Source of the DNA: Siphlonurus alternatus
Taxonomy: Eukaryota > Arthropoda > Insecta > Ephemeroptera > Siphlonuridae
Direction of reading: 5' to 3'
DNA length: 64,000 nt
Assembly (NCBI GenBank): GCA_949825025.1
Contig: OX463785.1
Location: 12,091,971-12,155,970, forward strand
This document shows, one piece after another, positions 30,188 through 39,600 of the stretch (its first letter is position 1; the number at the start of each line of letters is the position of its first letter). The notes under the pieces are model-generated. The model was not told the origin of the DNA. It saw nothing but the letters and a program-made list of their open reading frames with translations, and did not search any database. Made by a program: the position numbers and the translations under genes.

Positions 30188-32659
30188 TTTATATATATAT
30201 ATATATATATATATTGTAATCAACAAACGCATTATCTTTCTCCACGTTCGGAGCAGGCGTGCGAAGTTGCGGTGCAGAGTAAGAAATTTAGTCCTTGCTG
30301 ACGCAACAGTTAAAGATGCTAATCGGGACTAGCTGTGAGTTGTGACGTCAGCAAGGACCTTCTCTTTACAGCGCAACTTCGCACGGTCACAGCACACTTG
30401 AATTAAAATAATGCCAATGTTGACTATAAACTCGAGCAACACTTGCATGGTATCTGGTCTAATTTGTAATTTGAGGCCTGTATTCCTTTAACGATTGATT
30501 GGTTTCTGTCCATATACTTACTTTGCCAGATGTTTATGAAGTAATAAGTTGGCACTTGGTGAATGTCATACGGCCACCACATCTCGTACATCAGAGTTGT
30601 ATTGCATCCCTGGTCATTGGAGATTGTGTGGTTACAATCATACAAAGCTATGAGGATGCTGTAAAGAATAATTATGTTATCATTCAAATTCAGATGGAAA
30701 ATTTGCATGACATTTTTTTATTACAGAAATGGATAGAGGATACCAAATCCATATGCTACTCCGAATTTTTTCAGATTTTTTTTAGAGCGGGAACTATTTT
30801 TAAAAAATTATTGAAAGTCAGTTTTATGACGTCATGGGCGTTTAGCGCTTATCCTTTTCTTAAGGACAGACTCCTCGTGACGTCATAAAATCGACTTTCA
30901 ATATTTTTTTAAAAATAGTTCCCGGTCTCTAAAAAATCTGAAAAATTCAGAGTAGCATAATTTGGTACCCTCTATCCATTTCTGTAATAAAAAAATGTCA
31001 TGTAAATTTTCCATCATATAATTTTTTTATAGATATATTAATTCAGAAAACTGCACACGTGGAAGGTTATCAATTTTTATCGTAAATAAACTTTATGTAG
31101 CTCACCGAAACATCATTGGGATTACTATGAAGAGAGCGGCGAATCCTCCGTGGTAACTGAAGATAACGGTGCTAAAATTTCTGCAGTGTTTCTCGGAGCG
31201 ATCTCGCATTTCTCGGTAATGTTCGTTCATCTCCGCACTCTCCACTTCATTTTCAGCTGAAAATGTGGGGCATAATGGAGTATCGACCTCAATTTTTTTT
31301 ATTGCAGAAATGGATAGAGGGTGAAAAGTTATGCTACCCTGATTTTTTTTCAGATTTTTCTGAGACCGGTAACTATTTTTAAAAAATTATTGGAAGTCTT
31401 TTTAATTCGTGACGTCACGAGACGCCACTCCTTAAGAAAAAGATAGGACTTGCCGCCTCGTGACGTCACAAAAAGGACTTTCAATCATTTTTTAAAAATA
31501 GTTCCCGGTCTCAAAAAAATATGAAAAAAATCAGGGTAGCATAACTTTGCACGCTCTATCCATTTCTGCAATAAAATATTTTAAGGTCGATACTCCATTT
31601 GAAATAAAATTATTAGGCTATTATTGTTCTATTTTTTTGTGTGGATTTTTTCGAGCTCGTTTACTATTTTACTATTATTTTTTTTATCTAACATTTCTTG
31701 CTCAATGGGAGGAAAGAAAGACCAATTTTCCCCTCTTTTTCTCTCAAAAATGGCGCAAAATAGCAGAAAGTAACATGAAGAGACGTTATAATAAAAGTAA
31801 ATAAAATATGAATATATTTTAACTCATAATTAGACGGCCGTTACGAACAAACCTAACGGTATAGCCTTAATATTTAGATCAGTTTGTACATTCTGACTTT
31901 TATATGGTCACGCGTTCCTTTTCAGCATTCAACTGTCCATAGTTGTCAGAATCAGAATGTTTTTTCGATGACTTGGCTGGTTTTTGTAATAAATTTTTTT
32001 TAACTTTCTGACTTATAGTCGAGAGCTTTTTTCGTTTCGATTCCAAGAAGGAATTTTGGACAGGACTTTAGCTGTCCAGAATCGATCGAATCTAAAAGCT
32101 CTACACCAGTCAGAAAATTCAAAATTTCTGATTCAATGGACTGAACCAAATTTCAGCCAATCAGAAATTATTAATTAATTTTTATTTTGATTATTATTTT
32201 TAAATGATTTCCAGACAGTTTTGAACAACGCTTTATAGTCATCAGTATAATATATAATATTGCCATTTTTTTTTTAAATAATAATAGAAACATTAATTTC
32301 CTAGCTTGCCCAAGGAGATTTTCAAATTTTCAGAAAAAAAATTTAAATATATTTTTGTACGTATTTAACTTACCTTGAATTGATGTCACAATAGAAAGAG
32401 TTTCTTTCTTTCTCATCATAAAGTATATGTAATTGTACATTGATTGAAAACAATTAATTATCATACTACACCCCATAGCTCTGGTTGATACGGTTAATGG
32501 AGAAATTGAAAAATAGCTGATTGCAGATACAATAAATGAAAATGAACTAAAAAATATCAAAAAAATATAAAACAAATAACGTATCTCAGATATAATATTA
32601 TTATGTATAAATATACCTGCATAATTTAATGCATTAATACTAAAAGTAAGTTCACCCAT
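26664..32659 (-). CDS. Odorant receptor OR-A (7tm_6 family, 8 exons, 403 aa)
   Basis: Exons, 5' to 3': 32659-32374, 31256-31106, 30658-30522, 29976-29787, 28814-28715, 27626-27519, 26958-26779, 26723-26664. All introns are GT-AG and the phases sum to 1212 nt. Insect ORs are seven-transmembrane ligand-gated channel subunits, with the N terminus inside, that pair with Orco in sensory neuron dendrites. Exon 1 carries TM1-2, exon 2 TM3, exon 3 the extracellular loop with MWWPYDIHQVPTYY, exon 4 TM4 and FRAWIQAHQ, exon 5 TM5, exon 6 TM6. Exons 7-8 carry the family's C-terminal block RCFTLSLRTFNT then VLSSSFSYLAILLR. The ATG is chosen by alignment with OR-B and OR-C, which start at the same place; the open frame extends upstream only to a GTG. 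Closest to OR-B. Introns 1, 2, 5 and 6 each contain an M-family hairpin. The ligand is unknown. Confidence 0.88.
27121..27438. mobile_element. Family M2 hairpin in OR-A intron 6
   Basis: Full-length palindrome with M2 ends. OR-C intron 6 has the flanking sequence GCGGAGTAAGTGCA without the element (45824-45837), giving an empty-site comparison. Confidence 0.85.
28367..28702. mobile_element. Family M1 hairpin in OR-A intron 5
   Basis: Full-length M1 copy. Its right end lies 12 bp from the edge of exon 5, just inside the 5' splice site of intron 5. Confidence 0.85.
29321..29420. mobile_element. Short hairpin related to 20201-20520
   Basis: Outer arms with TAATCCAGGTTCTCAC / GTGAGAAAGCTGGATAAC. 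It lacks the inner palindrome found in the 20.2-kb copy. In OR-A intron 4. Confidence 0.55.
29530..29719. mobile_element. Hairpin, family M8, diverged
   Basis: Starts GGCGGATCCACATGG and ends CCATGTAAATACGCC; the inner arms are degraded. A better copy is at 35100-35309. In OR-A intron 4. Confidence 0.6.
30139..30214. repeat. (TA)n microsatellite
   Basis: TA run with one short interruption, in OR-A intron 3. Confidence 0.95.
30258..30387. mobile_element. Hairpin element, family M13
   Basis: Arms GTGCGAAGTTGCGGTGC / GCGCAACTTCGCAC with inner GTCCTTGCTGACG / GACGTCAGCAAGGAC. In OR-A intron 3. Confidence 0.7.
30694..31014. mobile_element. Hairpin MITE-like element, family M3, in OR-A intron 2
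   Basis: Palindrome with ends ATGGAAAATTTGCATGACAT / ATGTCATGTAAATTTTCCAT. The core has TATGACGTCATGGGCG and the mirrored TGACGTCATAAAAT. The inner arms are related to M2 and M4. It begins 36 bp from the exon 3 acceptor. Confidence 0.8.
31275..31598. mobile_element. Family M2 hairpin in OR-A intron 1
   Basis: Full-length copy with both M2 ends and paired TGACGTCA blocks; 19 bp from the exon 2 acceptor. Confidence 0.85.
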
Positions 32660-33422
32660 ATCTGAACTTAGTAGTTTGAACACGTTAACTCTAGTGAAGA
32701 AAATGTAAGATATACGTATTTAAATATTACCTTTTAATAACATTTACAAAATAAAATGGAGGTTATTGAATGTTTACAATAGAGTGCGTGACATAATAAG
32801 TTTTCTGATGTTTGTTATTAAACCCACATCATGTCAAAATGTCAAGCGATCAACTTTTAACACATTTTAATTACTACTTTAGTTAATTATATACCTTAGA
32901 CCTTAATTACAGTTCTGCTATTGAAAGTAAATAGACTATTGTATAAAAGAAAAAATATAGTTTCACAAGAAGTATTCTTAATGCATTTTCACCCAGTACC
33001 AAACCTATATGTAAAAAAAAAACTCGAAATCGCTTTTTTTTGGCATTAAATAAATTTTTTAGAAAAAAATTAATTCTTGATTTATTATCAGAAAACCTCT
33101 AAATGTGGGGGCTGGAAATGGTTTCAAATTAATAGCATTAAAAGTTATTGAGAAAAAATTCTACAATTTTTTAACATTGTGACTTATATGGAAAAAAAAA
33201 TCCCGCCGGAGAACCTTTAAAGTCTCCATATAATTATTCTTATTGCCACATACGTTCAGCGTCTTTTTAAGCATAATATATTCATAAACAACACTATAAG
33301 ATAAGGTTTAGTTTTGGTGCATGGAGACATTTGGCACAGTCACTTACGTATTCTACTCGTCATCGGATGGTATTATAGTTAGTTCAAACCAAGAAATTGA
33401 CGCATTTCATCCAAAGACAATA

Positions 33423-33740
33423 ATGGAGTATCGACCTCAATTTTTTTTATTGCAGAAATGGATAGAGCGTGCAAAGTTATGTTACTTTGATTATTTTCAG
33501 ATTTTTTAGAGCCCGGGAACTATTTTGAAAAAAATATTGAAAGTCCTTTTTGTGACGTCACGTGGCGGCAAGTCCTATCTTTTTCTTAAGGAGTGGCGTC
33601 TCGTGACGTCACAAAAAGAACTTTCAATAATTTTTAAAAATAGTTCCCGGGCTCTAAAAAATCTGAAAATAATCAGGGTAGCATAACTTTGCACCCTCTG
33701 TCCATTTCTGCAATAAAAAAAATTGAGGTCGATACTCCAT
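33423..33740. mobile_element. Family M2 hairpin
   Basis: Full-length copy, 318 bp, with both TGACGTCA blocks, about 760 bp upstream of the OR-A start codon. Confidence 0.85.
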
Positions 33741-34349
33741 TGCTTGTCAGACTCGTGCATCTGAGGGGTGACCTTTCTTAATGAAGTTTCCATGATTCCC
33801 TCATTCACAACTAGAAAATTCGGCTATTTATTGTAAAGCATTGATCGGTTCGGATGGAAATCACAAACATTTTTAACAACTCTAGTTAAAAACATTGAAG
33901 AACCGGGGTTCAATAATGTTTAATAGTTATTTAATGAGCCTCTAACTATATGTTCAGTTAAAAAAATATTTTTATAAGTTTGTATTGAGCCATTTAAAAA
34001 AAAACTCTATATATACTCAGAACAAATACAGAGATGTTTCAACAGGTGTTATAACGGATAATAAATTATTGGTGTTATAACGTTTTACCGTGTCAACATT
34101 GACTTCAATTTAATTTTAGTTGCGTGACTCATAACAAAATAGAGCGTAGTAAAATAATTATATGTATTTTAAAATGCCTCTGACATGACATATTTTTATT
34201 GCACATTTGGTTATGGGATCTCAAATTATGTATCATAATTATTTCAGATTAATTTGTCACTTTCAAATCATGTTGCAAAACACTGTGACGTCATAGTCAT
34301 GCAATTAAACTATTGCAATTAAACATTTTATACATATTATAATAATAAT

Positions 34350-34502
34350 GGGTGCGTTTCACGAAGAAGTTAGCCAGGTTTCTAACGACGTTTAGCTTAA
34401 CCACGTTTAACTATACGTGTTTTACGTGTCAAACAACCTAGTTAAACGTGGTTAAGCTATACGTGGTTAGAAACCTGGCTAAATGATTCGTGAATCACGC
34501 CC
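34350..34502. mobile_element. Hairpin element, family M7
   Basis: Ends GGGTGCGTTTCACGAAGAAG / GATTCGTGAATCACGCCC with paired TTAGCCAGGTTTCTAAC / GTTAGAAACCTGGCTAA. A relative is at 61131-61304. Confidence 0.8.
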
Positions 34503-35099
34503 AAAATAATGTATTTAGAATTTTAGAGCGATTGTTTTTATATTAATTATACAGTAATTATTTCTAGTTTAGTAAACTTTGTAATAAAAAATATAATCAT
34601 AAGTTCTTTTTAATTAAAATTAAATTGTTAAAAATGCTATTAAAACAACCAAAAGAAAGTAACAAAAAGTAACTTTGAAACTTTATTTTACATAAATTAC
34701 ATGCAATGCAATTAATGTTTGCAAATTATTAAAATTTGCTATTATTGTATATAATATAGAGTTTCAGGTTTAATATCATGGACATTTTTCAAATTGTAAA
34801 TAAGGTATTTATTTTATCTTCAGATATTCACTAATTCTTTTAGTATATTTTACATTTTTTTTATCAATATGTATTGTCTTTCTAATAAGTTTCTCTGATG
34901 GATATGATCTGTTTTTTTTTTCATGAAAGTATGTTAATGATTATGTTTTGTACTGGAGTGCTCTATAATTGAGGTATTGTTAAGTTTTTATTCATGTCAC
35001 TGTATTGATATTTATTTTTATTTTATTGTTAATACTATTCAAATTCAAATTTTTTATTCAATCGTTAATTGCACACATTTTTTTTTTGTTGTTGATATA

Positions 35100-35309
35100 G
35101 GCGGATTCACATGGCGATTTTTACCATGCGACGCGACGCGAATAATGCTCACTTGATGTAACATCCATTGGTGGCCATATTGGGCGATTAAAAGAAAAAG
35201 AGCATCGTAATTAACGCGATTACCGGCGAATTTGCCGCCACATAGGATTTCACAGCTTTTATGTCAAAATCGCGTCGCATCGCCGTTGTCGCCATATCTG
35301 AATCCGCCT
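35100..35309. mobile_element. Hairpin element, family M8
   Basis: Ends GGCGGATTCACATGGCGA / CGCCATATCTGAATCCGCC with inner paired GCGACGCGA-type blocks. Confidence 0.75.
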
Positions 35310-35574
35310 TATGTGATTATGTAATTTGACGTGCTTATATTGTTATGTACAATTGAAAAGCAATAAATATTATGAATTATATGATGCATTCGCATTTTAC
35401 TACAACAATAATTTAATAATATTGTAGACACACTGCATGTCGAAAGATTGTTGTTGTAAATTAAATATTATATTGTCTATAATTTATTATTATGAGCTTT
35501 ATAAGTACAGCATTTTGTTTAATTTAATGAAGTTTTATTCTCTTTATCTCCCCCTCTCTATACTATGACTTTCT

Positions 35575-36619
35575 TCAAAACTTTGGTCTCATACGCAGTA
35601 GAATGGCCAAGTAACTGAAGGATGAACTCAGTACCTGAAATCAAAATATAATCATGTTAATATTTTTTTTTCGAATTAACGCAATTGTTTTTTTTAGTTA
35701 TTCATTTATCTCACTTATTATGGATAGTAACGATCGAACAGGTAGCCTAGGGGTTTGTATCACTGCCTGTCACTCGGGAATCCCAGGATCGCTTCCTACC
35801 TCAGGTGAAAGATGATTTTCACAGGAGGTGGGCAGTGAGTTCGGATGGTTCTCGAAAGATGGCGTGTGCGTGCATTCTACTACACTATACGTGCATTCGG
35901 GAGATACTGAAAGATATCGGATGTCCTGTCCAAAGGTTTCTGTGGTCTGGACGTAGGACGTAGGTGAATACTCGATCAGTTCCCCTAAAGCCGGCCACAG
36001 CCGCACTCCTTACCAAGTGCAAACGCACTATGTACACCACTGGTGTTTGATTCTTAAAAAAAAATAATAATAATAAATAAATTGATAGTAATTTAAATCA
36101 CAAAGTTCAAAACACATGGCAAATATATATATACAAAAAAGATCAATGTACTGGAATTCGAACCCACGACCTCACCGTGTTGAAGGTCCTGAGCGAGAGG
36201 GTGAAGCAGCGCATGCCGGTGATCTTCTCCGTGGTCTCGTGTCCACCCTCGATCCTCGTGAGCACCACTTGAAGGGCGGACCTCGCGGGACCGTCGACCT
36301 CCAGCACGCCCGACGTTTGGGACACGCGCAACACCGCACTGCCCAGCGACGCACTCTGTGTGAAGAAATACAGTAAATAATTTATTTCTTGGTCATGGAA
36401 AGCCCTTTTTTTAAGTTTCAAGATGAAATTTGGGGTAATAGGGAGTTTTATGACTAATATTATAAAAGCCAAAGCTCATGCATGGCATATAAAGTTTTGT
36501 TATGTTGTTTTTCTCAGTTTTAGCAGTAAAATATATATATAATAAATGCATATTATTATTGTATATTGTATAAATAATATATAACACAGAGCTGTAATAT
36601 GTATTATATAATTCTACAT

Positions 36620-36650
<31 letters not shown>

Positions 36651-39600
36651 TGAATTGGAACATATATTCTGCTGTTTATGCAAATTTAATTTAATTATAT
36701 TTTCAACAATGGATAATCTACATGATTTTTTTTCATTTTTTTTTTAGATAGAGATCCTCGAGTTATATGTATAGACATTTTTTTAAAATCATATACTGGT
36801 GTAAAAAATCGTGCTTCATAACGCTGTGACTTCATATTCATGAAAACATGCAATTAAGCGGAAAAATATTGCATTGCATCACATTGTAATACAGAATTCG
36901 AGGTCCTCTATCCAAGTATGCGTTAAAAATTGCATGCAGGTTGGTCATTATTAACACTGAATTATAATGGAGTATCGACCTCAATTTTTTTTATTGCAGA
37001 AATTGATAGAGCGTGCAAAGTTATACTACTCTGATTTTTTTCAGATTTTTTAGAGCGTGGGAACTATTTTTAAAAAATTATTGAAAGTCCTTTTTGTGAC
37101 GTCACGCGGCGGCAAGTCCTATCTTTTTGTTAAGGAGCGGCGTCTCGTGACGTCACAAAAAGAACTTTCAATAATTTTTTAAAAATAGTTCCCGGTCTCT
37201 AAAAAATTTGAAAAAAATCAGGGTAGCATAACTTTGCACGCTCTATCCATTTCTGCAATAAAAAAAATTGAGGTCGATACTCCATTTGCGTACATTTTAT
37301 ACACAGTACTTACGCTGTCTAAAACTTCTTCTCCTGCCTTAGCGTAGATAAAAACTCTGAACAAAACTGTAATGCAGCAAACCAAAACTACGATAATTAT
37401 TGTACGGGTGTCCACGTAACGCTGAAAAAAAAAAAAAAAATAGAAGTAATTAAATACGCCTTAATGTAAAGACTTTTTTGCAAGCATTTAAATCTCCATG
37501 CCTGATGTGTTTAACGAGCGACATCCTTGTTTTATTATTTTAATTTGCGTACAATTTTTCAGTATAGGATATTTGTTAATCATTAATAGGCAATTCAATA
37601 TTATTTTTGGTCATGGATTTTGCAATGAAGGGTTGGTTGTTTATGGCATTTTAAATTTTGTTCTTGGTTTTTTTTTTTAATCCTTCTGGGTATCTCAAAC
37701 CCATTTTTCTTATAAATGAGATTTCATTGTTAAATTAAAGTGGTAGAGAATAGGTTTTCAATGTATATAAAAAAAAAAAAAAAAAAAGTTATATATATAA
37801 GGGTAAATCAACTTATTTAACTCTTTGGACCATTGGTGCTATTTTAAAACTAACAAAAACAAATCTTCAATAAAAAATCATTTTTTTTTTTAAATATAAA
37901 AATCACTTTGTTGAGTATTCTGCATGCTGCCTTGTTTATATAGTATATATAAGTTATACCAATTAATAAATAATATCTTGTACTGCATGAGAAACAGAGT
38001 ACAAATTAAAATAATAAATGCGTATATAGCTTTTTTATACTTTCATTATGAATTTAACTTACATCAATTAAGGCGAAAGAAAATATTAATAAATTTGCCA
38101 CAGAGACAAATAGAAAAGTAAGGATGAATGGTCCAAAGGAAGTGTTGATATTCTTTATCAATCTGTAATCAATAAAGAAGAAAATTATTACAAAAATATA
38201 CACACATACATAAATCATTGCATTTTGCCTTAAAAATAAGTTTGAGAAATTTGTTCATTACTATGCAAATTAACACACGATACGAGACCTTTGCTTATGA
38301 AATTTATTTGGCATCTCTTCTTCTTTACTTTTTTGGAAACAAGCCTAACAGTTACACGTCACACGTCCACGTATGAAGATCAATGGACAATTTGCATGAC
38401 ATTTTTTATTGCAGAAATGGATAGAGGGTGCAAAGTTATGCTACTCTGAATTTTTTCAGATTTTTTTTTAGAGCGGGAACTATTTTAAAAAAATTATTGA
38501 AAGTCAGTTTTATGACGTCACGGGCGTTTAGCGCCTATCCTTTTCTTAAGGACAAACTCCTAGTGGCGTCATAAAATCGACGTGTTACCGTGGAACAAAC
38601 AAAACCAAACAAGGAATTGCATGAATTTTAGGACATTTAATTAGCATTGAAAAGTATTATTTCAATTTCTAAAGATAGTTTTATGATAATTTATTTTCTT
38701 CTTATTAATAATGTTATGAAAAAGTTCATAATTTTGTAAAATGCTAGAAATTTATTGAATTGATTAAATGTAATGAAGACGATGGACTCACGTGAGGTAG
38801 TGTTGGTGTGCTTGTATCCAGGCTCTAAAATGTGGACTCATCTCCCCTCCAGCTCCAGCTTGTATCACCGCGGGGGCCGAACGTGCGAGCATCGAACCTC
38901 GCTCTGCCGCGGCCAACATCAGAGAGCACACGAAGGCATCGCTTGACATGACGATGCAAACGTAGAACATTGAGGTAATGACTAAAAATGAAAATAATTA
39001 TTAACCAGGAGAACAATAAAAGAAAATGTTTATTTAAAGTAACATATTTTGTGTACAGAATTTCGCCTTTCACATTCAGTTATTGGGTTTTGTTAAATTG
39101 TTAAAATTAACATTTTCCCCTCTAATTAAGGGTAAGGTATCATGCCAAATGTTGAAAATAAGAAAATTATGAAACAATTCTAAAATGTTCTCCTCTACAT
39201 CCTCTATCAATAGCTAAAATATCAGGTGTATAAATTTGATTCATAGTTTTTGAATCATTAATTTTTAAAATTAACTATTTTAACATAAAAAAATGGAATT
39301 TTCATGTTAAATTAGTTAACATAAAAAAATTGATAACTCGAAAACTAGATCGAATTTGTATACCTGATATTTTAACTATTCTTATATAGGGGATTTAAAG
39401 GAGAACATTTTTTAAGATATGTTTCATAATATTCATGTGTTGGAATTTTTTTAACATTGGGCCTATTACTTTACTCTTAATCTTAACAATTATTATTTTC
39501 ACAATAAACCCAGAAAAATCATGCTATTGCACCATTTTTTTTTTTTTTTTTTGCTTTACTGTTAAACTTATTGTAAAAAAAATATTACAGTTTTACCATG

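Larger units (their letters stand above)
32660..35574. other. Intergenic spacer between OR-A start and OR-B stop
   Basis: About 2.9 kb holding the OR-A promoter region and the OR-B 3' UTR. Contains M2, M7 and M8 hairpins. No coding sequence and no clear core promoter motif. Confidence 0.7.

Noticed and set aside
33000..33270. Possible repeat shared with 23760-23840 (CCGCCGG-GAAC then CTTAAAG)
   Set aside because: Only short words match; not enough to call a family by eye.
35760..35815. Possible tRNA gene
   Set aside because: A- and B-box-like motifs are present, but no complete cloverleaf can be drawn, and the body and AAT tail mark it as a SINE.
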